A stretch of 19,266 nt of DNA from Bacteroidales bacterium (GTDB taxonomy: Bacteria > Bacteroidota > Bacteroidia > Bacteroidales > VadinHA17), in the NCBI GenBank assembly GCA_020353115.1, contig CP070687.1, positions 2,627,802 through 2,647,067 on the forward strand, read 5' to 3'. The translations under genes and the position numbers were made by a program. The notes under the pieces were generated by a model. The model did not search any database. It was given only the letters and a program-made list of their open reading frames with translations, and was not told the origin of the DNA. Shown piece by piece: positions 1-7,081 of the stretch. Numbering within the stretch: the first letter of the stretch is position 1; every line of letters starts with the position of its first letter.

Positions 1-90
1 GGAATGGATATCTGGAATGGTTCGCAATCCGCCTTTTATCCTGAATGTACCGGTTTTTATCTTAAGATCGCTGAAATCGGATATGTTGAA
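1..90. other. Left-edge intergenic or unassigned segment
   Basis: This is the sequence downstream of dtd. On the minus strand the frame that follows the dtd TAG stays open for 30 codons to the edge, but it has no ATG or GTG start and gives no recognisable protein. The other two minus frames soon reach stops. No gene is supported here. Confidence 0.4.
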
Positions 91-543
91 CTATTCTTTA
101 TTTTTTGTATCAATCAGAATTGTAACCGGTCCGTCATTTGTGAGACCGATTTGCATATAGGCACCGAATTCCCCGGTTTTTACCGGTTTCCCCAATAATT
201 CCCCGAGTTTTTTCACAAATGCATCGTATAATGGAATGGCGACTTCCGGTTTGGCTGAATGTATGTAGGAAGGCCGGTTCCCCTTCCTGGTTTTACCATG
301 CAGGGTGAACTGACTGACCGCCAGAATATCTCCGTCAACTTCTGTAATGGGAATATTCATAATACCCTCGTCGTCGTTGAAAATGCGGAGCTGTACGATC
401 TTTTTGCACAGCCAGTCCACATCGTCCAGAGTGTCTCTGATTTCAATTCCCACCAGAATCATGAATCCCGGGCCTATTTCGGATATCAGTTGTCCGTCAA
501 TTCGAACGGATGCTTCCGTAACCCGTTGAATTACTGCTCGCAT
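91..543 (-). CDS. dtd: D-aminoacyl-tRNA deacylase
   Basis: DTD hydrolyses D-aminoacyl-tRNAs (and Gly-tRNA(Ala)) in the cytoplasm, releasing the wrong amino acid and protecting translation. The 150 residues are the usual full length. Both family signatures are visible: SQFTL at residues 77-81, with its catalytic-site Thr80, and the Gly-cisPro segment NDGPVT at 136-141, which gives the enzyme its rejection of L-amino acids. The N-terminus MRAVIQRVTEASV is also characteristic, which fixes the start. The gene lies 62 bp downstream of the amidase gene on the same strand, with no terminator seen between them, so it may be cotranscribed, although the two have no obvious shared role. Family assignment is secure. 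Confidence 0.97.
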   Translation of the reverse strand: MRAVIQRVTEASVRIDGQLISEIGPGFMILVGIEIRDTLDDVDWLCKKIVQLRIFNDDEGIMNIPITEVDGDILAVSQFTLHGKTRKGNRPSYIHSAKPEVAIPLYDAFVKKLGELLGKPVKTGEFGAYMQIGLTNDGPVTILIDTKNKE

Positions 544-605
544 AGATATTTTTTAATAGTGAATGGATTTTATCACAATACTTTATATGGATGTATAATA
601 AATCT

Positions 606-2339
606 TTACTGGCTACTTGTTTTGAATAAGGGCGGATGGCTATCTTCAAAGTTTGTCTCCAACTGATAGAGGCGGGCAAAGGCAAGAATTGTAGCTTCAT
701 CATAGAGATTCCCGATAAAGGATATACTTGTTGGTTCCCCGTTATCGTTAAATCCGTTGGGGATAACCACAACCGGATGCCCCGTCAGGTTTGTTATCAG
801 TAGCTGGTTGCCACCATAACTTGGTGTTACAATTACATCGTATTCTTTCATCATTTGGTACATTTCCTGTACAAGTACATACCTTAACCTGTTGGCCTGA
901 ATATATTCTACCGCAGGAATAAATCTTGCCTGCCGGAACAGATTAGGCCATGCCCACCTGTTTTGTCTGACCAGTAATGAATCGCGGCTGGACCGGGTAA
1001 GATCGTCGAATGCTGCTGCTGCTTCTGCGTTTAAAATGATTCTCATAGAAGAGAGGGGTAATGAATCCGGAAATGTTACTGGAATAAGTTTTATGCCCAT
1101 TTTTTTCAATACACGAAGAGTCCGCTGATCGTTATCTTTGTTTTGATAGTCGTTCTCAAAGGCCTCCTTGTAATATCCGACTCTGAGGCGGGATAGGTCA
1201 GGAGAAGGATCATAGTTAAACGGAAGATCGACAAGGGTTTGATCCACTCCGTCGGGCCCCAGTATGGCTTGAAAAACCAGGGCGCAATCTTCAGCAGTTC
1301 TGCAGATAGGTCCGATTTTATCCATAGTCCAGCTCAAGGCCATTGCACCGGATCTGCTTACCCGGCCGAACGTGGGACGGAGCCCGGATGTTCCGCATCG
1401 TGTTGATGGAGATACGATGGATCCAAGGGTCTCTGTACCGATAGAAAAAGCGACAAGGCCTGCCGCCGTTGCAGAGGCTGATCCTGCCGAAGACCCGCTG
1501 GATCCCTGCTCCAGGTTCCATGGATTTCGTGTTGTGTCTTCATACCAGACGTCACCCATTGCCAGGGCACCCATAGATAGTTTTGCAACGAGTACAGCTC
1601 CGGCTTCCTCCAGTTTCTTAACGACAGTTGCGGTTTCACCAATGATCTGGTCTTTATAGGGAGTTGCACCCCAGGTGGTTTTATAACCCTCAACGGAGAA
1701 GAGATCTTTTACACCATATGGGATTCCATGTAAAGGCCCCCTGTACTTACCCTGTGAGATTTCTTCATCGGCTCTGGCCGCTTGCTGAATTGCCAATTCT
1801 TCCGTAAGGGTAATAACACAATGTAAAGTATCACCATAAAGGTGCAAACGATCAAGATAAAACCGGGTGAGTTCCATGGAGGTGATCCTTTGATTCCGGA
1901 TAAGCTGAGACAATTCTGCTACGGTATAGAAAGCTAGATCGTCCCGGTTCTCAGGGAGCTGAACATCGTCGGGTAACATCCAATCGATCTGATTCTGCGT
2001 TTTGTCAAAAACAGGACCTACAGGTGCCGGATCAAACCGGAACGCGGGGGGGGTATTATTATCAAGGGTATAGGACCGAAGCTGTTCGTATCTTCGGGTA
2101 TTATTGGCCAGATCCTGGGCCATCAGCTCTTTCTCTTTTTCATCAAAATAGAGTCCCATATGGTTCTCTGCATCCGAAATAACCGTATCCCGGAGTAAAA
2201 CAACCGGTTCGTTATCCTCACCGGATTCTCCTTTTTTCGCCTTACAGGAAGGAAAGGTAATGAGAGGAATAAGAGTCATAATAACCACATACACAAGGGT
2301 GGAAAAACATTCTGAAGCGGAATAACTTGGCAGTTTCAT
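606..2339 (-). CDS. Exported amidase-signature family hydrolase (probable lipoprotein)
   Basis: A 577-residue amidase-signature enzyme, the fold shared by GatA, fatty-acid amide hydrolase and peptide amidases. The Ser-cisSer-Lys triad can be placed: Lys211 in GVKD, cis-Ser283 in the GSSGSSAGS stretch, and nucleophile Ser307 in ETLGSIVSPS. The 24-residue Ser-Ser spacing equals that of GatA. The C-terminal GHPVVVIPNGF segment is also typical. Residues 1-31 are an N-terminal hydrophobic signal ending in FPSC; Cys32 is a plausible lipidation site, although the lipobox is loose. This, and the roughly 100-residue linker before the catalytic domain, argue against a GatA role in tRNA amidation, and no gatB or gatC is nearby. 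The natural amide substrate is unknown. An 8-C run encodes residues 96-98. The gene has its own leader after the phosphofructokinase terminator. Start chosen as the first Met before the signal sequence. Confidence 0.88.
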   Translation of the reverse strand: MKLPSYSASECFSTLVYVVIMTLIPLITFPSCKAKKGESGEDNEPVVLLRDTVISDAENHMGLYFDEKEKELMAQDLANNTRRYEQLRSYTLDNNTPPAFRFDPAPVGPVFDKTQNQIDWMLPDDVQLPENRDDLAFYTVAELSQLIRNQRITSMELTRFYLDRLHLYGDTLHCVITLTEELAIQQAARADEEISQGKYRGPLHGIPYGVKDLFSVEGYKTTWGATPYKDQIIGETATVVKKLEEAGAVLVAKLSMGALAMGDVWYEDTTRNPWNLEQGSSGSSAGSASATAAGLVAFSIGTETLGSIVSPSTRCGTSGLRPTFGRVSRSGAMALSWTMDKIGPICRTAEDCALVFQAILGPDGVDQTLVDLPFNYDPSPDLSRLRVGYYKEAFENDYQNKDNDQRTLRVLKKMGIKLIPVTFPDSLPLSSMRIILNAEAAAAFDDLTRSSRDSLLVRQNRWAWPNLFRQARFIPAVEYIQANRLRYVLVQEMYQMMKEYDVIVTPSYGGNQLLITNLTGHPVVVIPNGFNDNGEPTSISFIGNLYDEATILAFARLYQLETNFEDSHPPLFKTSSQ

Positions 2340-2383
2340 TGCGATTTGATTTTAACGGTTTATTATAAAAGGGTATATAATAG

Positions 2384-2426
2384 TTAAAATATAGAAAAGG
2401 ACTCGGAACCAATTGGTCCGAGTCCT
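2384..2426 (-). terminator. Intrinsic terminator of the phosphofructokinase gene
   Basis: Read on the minus strand, a 12-bp GC-rich stem (AGGACTCGGACC pairing with GGTCCGAGTCCT, one bulged T) closes an AATT loop. It is followed at once by the T-rich tract TTTCTATATTTT. It lies 34 bp past the phosphofructokinase stop. The plus-strand side lacks a T tract, so it acts in one direction and separates this gene from the amidase gene downstream. Confidence 0.85.
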
Positions 2427-2460
2427 GATGATATTTGAAAATACCATGTTGTTGAATGAC

Positions 2461-3666
2461 CTATCCTTCGCTTGCCATAAGAAAGAAGGGTTTCATTTCG
2501 AAACTATGATAAAACGGTCTTAAGCGTTCCGTGTTATAATTTTTTCCGACATTCACCACCTTTTTTGTACTGGTCACGACATCAAGAGGCACATCATCGT
2601 ACCGTCCGTTTTTCAGCACGACAAGCCGTCCGTGAATTCCTTTTAAGATTAGATCCAGTGCCAGATTGCCATAAGCCATCGGGACTATGGAATCAACGGC
2701 ATCGGGGTCACCCCCTCGTACCAGGTAGCCCAGTTTCTGGTTGATGATATTAATGCTTTTATTATTGTTAAACATTGGTGATAAATCTTTGATTTTAGCT
2801 GAGACGAGATCTCCAATTCCACCCAGTTTTGCGTGTCCGTAGGCATCTTTTTCCTGATCCTGGAAAATCATTTCTCCACCCTTAAACATGGCCCCTTCCG
2901 AGACTAGTACGACCGAATATTTACTCGGATTTTGGTTCCGGTCTTCCACAAGAAGTTTTGTCAGAAGTTCAATATCAAATTTATATTCGGGGATAACACA
3001 ACGGTTGGCCGCACCGGCCATTGTCGGAAGCATAGCAGTAAATCCTGCATACCTTCCGAAAACTTCCATAACCAGGATCCGTTCGTGCGATCCTGCTGAG
3101 GTACGGAGGCTGTTGGTCATCATTATGGTCCTGGTAACACAGGTGCTGAATCCAATACAATAGTCTGTCCCCGGGACGTCGTTATCCATTGTTTTGGGGA
3201 TGGCTACCACCTTAACACCTTCCTTATAAAGCCGGACACCATAGCTTAATGTATCATCTCCTCCCACGGGAATCAGATAATCGATACCCAGCCATTCCAG
3301 GTTTTTGATTATTTCCGGTGTAAGGTCGTTCATCTCGGCATTGTATTTATCCTGAAGATGTTTAGGTACATCCTCTTTCTTAATATGGCTTGGTCGTGTT
3401 CGGGATGAATGCAGGAATGTTCCTCCAGTCCTTCCTGCTTTATTGACAATGTCATCTGTCAGGATCATATAACTGGCGTTATTATCCGCTTTTTTATCCC
3501 TGACCAGTTCGGTAATCCCGGCCCAGCCTCGCCTGAGTCCGATCACCCTATATCCTTCCCGGTTGGCCCGGATGGTAACTGCACGTATAGCTGGATTTAA
3601 CCCGGGAACATCTCCTCCGCCAGTTAGAATTCCAATTACACCTTTTCTTTTTTTTACCTGTGTCAT
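2461..3666 (-). CDS. 6-phosphofructokinase, residues of the pyrophosphate-dependent type
   Basis: Converts fructose 6-phosphate to fructose 1,6-bisphosphate in cytoplasmic glycolysis. The 401-residue protein has the PFK phosphate-binding loop GILTGGGDVPGLN (12-24), GGDDT at 135-139, the catalytic stretch PKTMDND at 157-163, MEVFGR at 200-205 and SEGA at 256-259. In ATP-dependent enzymes such as E. coli PfkA the equivalent positions are Gly in GGDGS and Gly in PGTIDND. Asp138 and Lys158 here are the pair known to mark pyrophosphate-using enzymes, which run the step reversibly. I infer PPi as phosphoryl donor. No other glycolytic gene is adjacent. The gene is flanked by a terminator downstream and about 100 bp of leader upstream, so it is probably monocistronic. 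The start gives the normal short N-terminus before the first beta strand. Confidence 0.93.
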   Translation of the reverse strand: MTQVKKRKGVIGILTGGGDVPGLNPAIRAVTIRANREGYRVIGLRRGWAGITELVRDKKADNNASYMILTDDIVNKAGRTGGTFLHSSRTRPSHIKKEDVPKHLQDKYNAEMNDLTPEIIKNLEWLGIDYLIPVGGDDTLSYGVRLYKEGVKVVAIPKTMDNDVPGTDYCIGFSTCVTRTIMMTNSLRTSAGSHERILVMEVFGRYAGFTAMLPTMAGAANRCVIPEYKFDIELLTKLLVEDRNQNPSKYSVVLVSEGAMFKGGEMIFQDQEKDAYGHAKLGGIGDLVSAKIKDLSPMFNNNKSINIINQKLGYLVRGGDPDAVDSIVPMAYGNLALDLILKGIHGRLVVLKNGRYDDVPLDVVTSTKKVVNVGKNYNTERLRPFYHSFEMKPFFLMASEG

Positions 3667-3767
3667 GATGTTTTCATTTTATATTCTCAGTGAGCTCCCT
3701 GGTTTGAAATTGTACCCGGAAGAGATAGAAGCTGGAATAATAGAAATAACCCTGAAGCTCTTCTTCG

Positions 3768-4196
3768 TTAATACCTGTCCAGCATATCTTTTGGATCTTC
3801 CTGTATTTCCCTTATCTGTCGGATAGAAATTTTTTCTGCCACAATAGTCGCCTTTACTCCGTTAAGCGGAGAAAGAATGCATATTATTACACCCTGTTTC
3901 TTTTCAAAACGGATGCTTTCAAGCTTGTTGATATTATTAAAATGAATTATTTCATTTTCGAGCACCCCGGAAAAGTCAATGTCGATAAGACAATGTTGTT
4001 TATCTTTTGGATGGCCGTCATTATTTACTTTTGACTTCCCGGCGAAAGCATAAAATCGAATCAATATCTTCGGGATCAGCGGGTAATTGCGATCCAGGAA
4101 AATTGATATTATCTCGGCAGAGTGAAAATCAGGCCAGGTGCCAAAAAAACGTGTAACCAGCCTGGCATTTTCAATATACGTTTCAGGTTTATTCAT
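3768..4196 (-). CDS. Imm50-like (immunity protein 50 family) small protein
   Basis: A 142-residue soluble protein with no signal peptide. The segment FFGTWPDFHSAEIISIFLDR (residues 17-36) carries the W-P-x-F-H-x-A-E pattern I associate with the Imm50 family. It is followed by the family-like alternation of beta strands: a middle LIDIDFSGV strand, the Asn-rich HFNNINKLESI turn and a C-terminal VKATIVAEKISI strand. Imm50 proteins were predicted as immunity proteins of polymorphic toxins, but many occur without a toxin, and none is encoded in this window. Its ATG overlaps the stop of the upstream membrane-protein gene by four bases (ATGA), so translation is probably coupled. The assignment is from remembered motif shape only and is moderate; the function is unknown. 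Confidence 0.62.
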   Translation of the reverse strand: MNKPETYIENARLVTRFFGTWPDFHSAEIISIFLDRNYPLIPKILIRFYAFAGKSKVNNDGHPKDKQHCLIDIDFSGVLENEIIHFNNINKLESIRFEKKQGVIICILSPLNGVKATIVAEKISIRQIREIQEDPKDMLDRY

Positions 4197-4834
4197 AATT
4201 CCATTTCCCTGTGGCGGTTATCCGCAGATACTTTCTGCCATTTTCTTATACCCCTGATGAATAGATACAATCCGGATACAAATGTAAGAATAAAAATACC
4301 CAGGTGAGCAGGGATTAGTACAGATAAGTACCCGGACCGAACACTTTTTTCCTTCATAACTGCATGCAGGATTTTCAAATCCCTGTCTTTCCGGTTGTAT
4401 AATCTGATCTGTTCGATCAGAGCATTCGATTTATCCCGGAAGATGGTATTAAGGGAGTCAATCTGAATTTCATCGCTCATGATCCCATCATTATAAATCT
4501 GCTCAATGGTATCCAGCAAATACGGTTCATTCACGGCTCTCTCCATTAACCGGTTGATAGAATCGTTCAGTTGAGCTGTATGGCTGATCCGTTCACTAAT
4601 CTGGTTACTTGTATTGCTGACTTCAAGGTTCAGTTCTTCCATCTGGTCTTTAAGGAGATCATGATCCATGGTTTGAAGTTCCGCTTCGGCTTCCTGCTCT
4701 TCTCTCAGACGGATCAATTCTGCATTTTTGTTCAACAACGATTCAATCCGGAGTGGCATAAAGGAAATGCTAAACATAAAGAACAGGAAACCGGTTAAAG
4801 CAATAAACCGGTATAGAACAGGACCATTATTCAT
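4193..4834 (-). CDS. Two-helix membrane protein with long coiled coil, function unknown
   Basis: I do not recognise this 213-residue protein. It has a hydrophobic helix at about 10-28 and a second at about 169-194. Between them is a highly charged, Glu/Leu/Gln-rich region, with likely coiled coil at about 34-100 and again at about 120-160. The basic tail after helix 2 (R194, R197, K198) suggests a cytoplasmic C-terminus. With two helices the coiled coil would then sit in the periplasm; this is inference. The first helix follows a short N-terminus and could be read as a signal sequence, but it is not followed by a convincing cleavage site. The gene is first in a two-gene operon, overlaps the Imm50-like gene by ATGA, and has a good Bacteroidota-type promoter 44 bp upstream. 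Confidence 0.8.
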   Translation of the reverse strand: MNNGPVLYRFIALTGFLFFMFSISFMPLRIESLLNKNAELIRLREEQEAEAELQTMDHDLLKDQMEELNLEVSNTSNQISERISHTAQLNDSINRLMERAVNEPYLLDTIEQIYNDGIMSDEIQIDSLNTIFRDKSNALIEQIRLYNRKDRDLKILHAVMKEKSVRSGYLSVLIPAHLGIFILTFVSGLYLFIRGIRKWQKVSADNRHREMEL

Positions 4835-4877
4835 ATCAGATATTTTTAAATTGTTAATGAATCCGTGGTATTCAAAT

Positions 4878-4909
4878 CAAGAGTACCCGTTTATCGAATT
4901 ATCTACAAA
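4878..4909 (-). promoter_or_regulatory. Bacteroidota-type promoter for the coiled-coil/Imm50-like operon
   Basis: On the minus strand, TTTG (4906-4909) is followed after exactly 20 bases by TACTCTTG (4878-4885). This fits the Bacteroidota primary sigma-factor consensus TTTG-N19-21-TAnnTTTG with one mismatch in the -7 box. The -7 box ends 43 bases before the ATG of the coiled-coil gene, leaving room for a short leader. Confidence 0.55.
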
Positions 4910-4943
4910 CAGGACATTTTAAAAGAACCGCAAATTCAGGTTT

Positions 4944-6914
4944 TCAGTCCACTGAAAGATCAAATACTTGTTCTTTGACCAGAATACCGCCGCGGGTTGA
5001 AGAAACACCGGCTTTCGCTTTTATTTTTCCGCTTTTATAAACCCTGAATTTGAAAGATACTTCTGTTTTTTCCCCACCCTTGGTGAAACCGCACTTCTCT
5101 GTTACCGATCTCCGGATGGAGGAACTGCGATCATCCGACCCGTACCTTCTGCGTTCTGCCCTATCGTTTTCCTCCTCTAATAAAAATTTAAGGATTGGAG
5201 GATCCCCCTTGACGACTTCCTCATCAAATTCGAGAGTGACCTGATCTTCCCGGACAATTTTAACCAGGTGAGCCTGTTTGAGAGCAGTAGGCAGCATTCC
5301 GGTATTGGAAAAGGAGACGATGATCTCATAATCGGCAGAGTCCTTGTCGTACGATTCGGTTTTTTGGATTTCGATTCCATCCCAGTCCAGGGAGGGTAAA
5401 TGTTTAACCATGGCCAGGTTAAAGAGAGCCTGGTTTTTTACCCAGGGGAGCAAGTGTTCAGCAGGGGGATTCTGGGAGAAGAATTTAGGATGGAAACCCC
5501 CTATTTCAATATCCCCGTAAACCGGATGTATGGCGGATTTCCATTCAATGAATCCCCTTCCCTGGTTTTCCTCTTCGTCCCAGCGTAGCAAATCGATCTG
5601 GTCGATATCGTCATCTTCATCGTAATCTTTGTATCTTGCCCCGTTCCAAAGTTCATCGCCATACCAGATGGCTCCATAGTACCAGTATCCGAAATCAGGG
5701 CCATGTCCGAATAAAGGATTTCCCCTGCCATAGTCATTGTATACATCACCCGTCCTTTCATAACCGGTAATACCTTTTCCGATGCTATCGAAGTAGGTAT
5801 ACCATGCAAGGTCCTCGTCGTACATCCTGTCCCCGGAGGGAGAGGTTGAAGGAGGCCTCAGGTGCATAGGGACTCTCGTATCCATCGAATTAACCACATA
5901 GATATTAGGATGAGAAAGTAAGAAAAGGACCACGGAACGGGTTTCGATTTCACTCAGTGGATATTCACCCGCACCCCGCTGTGTAAATCCACGACCGGTG
6001 GCTTCCACATGGCGCTCAGGCCTCCAGTTTTCAGGGTAATTCCTGTGAAGATCAAGACCACCAATTCCGTCTTCATTTATCCTGCCATCACCGTCATTGT
6101 CAATTCCTTCAGATGAAGTTAGGTATACCCCTTTGCCTGCAGGCACTCTCATCAGGATTCTTCCGGAAGGATCATCGGGATCGGCTTTCATATTGCCCTT
6201 TTTCTTATCTTTCCATCTCATGGTAAGAATAACTCCGTCACCATCGATATCATCGGGGGAATCTTCATCAATGAGCCCGTCCCGATCATTATCTGTCGGC
6301 CGGACAGTACTTCGGTTGCTTTGAGCCGTATGCATATAAAGGTTGTGGCCGTCCGGATTATTGATAGGCCGTACATAGATCGTGTTCCGATCCAGAATCC
6401 GGGTTATTTCCGGGTCTTTTCCGTAATTTTCAAGCAGATACTGTATCAGCCACAGAACCGATTCGGCACTGGTTACTTCACCGCTATGACGGTTTCCTTC
6501 AAAAAATGCCGCCGGTTTATCCGTGTCCTTTCCGGTCTCTTTATTGGTTAGGGTCATCTGGAGAATTGGCCTGCCTTCGTAACTCTCGGCAACCTGATAC
6601 AGGTCTGTCAGATGCGGATATTCTTCAGCCCATCTCTGCAGCCAGGTATAGAAAACATCGGCTGTATGAAATGTATCGAATGTCAATGTATCCATTGCTT
6701 TGTATTCAACGCCGGGGTGGATTACGTGCGGGAAAAAACTGATTCCATGTCGTTCCCCTTTTACGGTATACCAGATGCTGTCCGCGTCCGATTCCGGCCA
6801 CCTCTCTTCTGCCAGTGGCCGATAACCCTGTCCTGTAACCGGCATAAAAATAACAAGTGCAAGTGAAATTGAAAGGAAGACTTCATGCATAATGGAGTGA
6901 AAGTCCGGTTTCAT
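4944..6914 (-). CDS. Secreted M14 carboxypeptidase-like protein with altered zinc site
   Basis: A 656-residue exported protein: signal peptide about 1-28 (ending PVTGQG), M14 zinc carboxypeptidase domain about 80-500, and a C-terminal beta-rich domain about 510-656. Conserved in order are zinc ligands His143 and Glu146 (RHSGE), the substrate-binding region VRPINNPDGH, Arg291 in LHRNYPENW, and a likely catalytic Glu421 in GDELW. Two positions are unusual. The third zinc ligand, normally His in a pattern like YHTxxxxxLRP, is Asp345 (SMDTRVPMHLRPP). The Asn before the substrate-binding Arg is His290. Between the second ligand and Arg291 lie three Asp-rich loops (DNDRDGLIDED, DDIDGDGV, GIDNDGDGRINEDG) resembling EF-hand or thrombospondin-type calcium sites. 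A normal enzyme would trim C-terminal residues from extracellular peptides; whether this one is active is open. It is transcribed away from the receptor gene at 7082. Confidence 0.88.
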   Translation of the reverse strand: MKPDFHSIMHEVFLSISLALVIFMPVTGQGYRPLAEERWPESDADSIWYTVKGERHGISFFPHVIHPGVEYKAMDTLTFDTFHTADVFYTWLQRWAEEYPHLTDLYQVAESYEGRPILQMTLTNKETGKDTDKPAAFFEGNRHSGEVTSAESVLWLIQYLLENYGKDPEITRILDRNTIYVRPINNPDGHNLYMHTAQSNRSTVRPTDNDRDGLIDEDSPDDIDGDGVILTMRWKDKKKGNMKADPDDPSGRILMRVPAGKGVYLTSSEGIDNDGDGRINEDGIGGLDLHRNYPENWRPERHVEATGRGFTQRGAGEYPLSEIETRSVVLFLLSHPNIYVVNSMDTRVPMHLRPPSTSPSGDRMYDEDLAWYTYFDSIGKGITGYERTGDVYNDYGRGNPLFGHGPDFGYWYYGAIWYGDELWNGARYKDYDEDDDIDQIDLLRWDEEENQGRGFIEWKSAIHPVYGDIEIGGFHPKFFSQNPPAEHLLPWVKNQALFNLAMVKHLPSLDWDGIEIQKTESYDKDSADYEIIVSFSNTGMLPTALKQAHLVKIVREDQVTLEFDEEVVKGDPPILKFLLEEENDRAERRRYGSDDRSSSIRRSVTEKCGFTKGGEKTEVSFKFRVYKSGKIKAKAGVSSTRGGILVKEQVFDLSVD

Positions 6915-7081
6915 GATTCAATGGTTTAAAGAAGGGTTGAATTTAATCAATTTTAATCAAGTGTTTTTATCCTTTTGGGATTATTTCATTTTTAAAATAT
7001 AATACAAGTAGGATAAAGAGAATATTCGATTTTTTTTAATTTTAGCTCGTATTTCCGATCCTGCCTGTTTTAATTCATGCA

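Noticed and set aside
606..2339. GatA (Glu-tRNA amidotransferase subunit A) as identity of the amidase
   Set aside because: It has an export signal, a long N-terminal extension and no gatB or gatC neighbour; only the catalytic core is shared.
3768..4196. Idea of a polymorphic toxin locus around the Imm50-like gene
   Set aside because: No toxin domain, Rhs/VgrG/PAAR repeat or secretion gene is encoded in the surrounding sequence.
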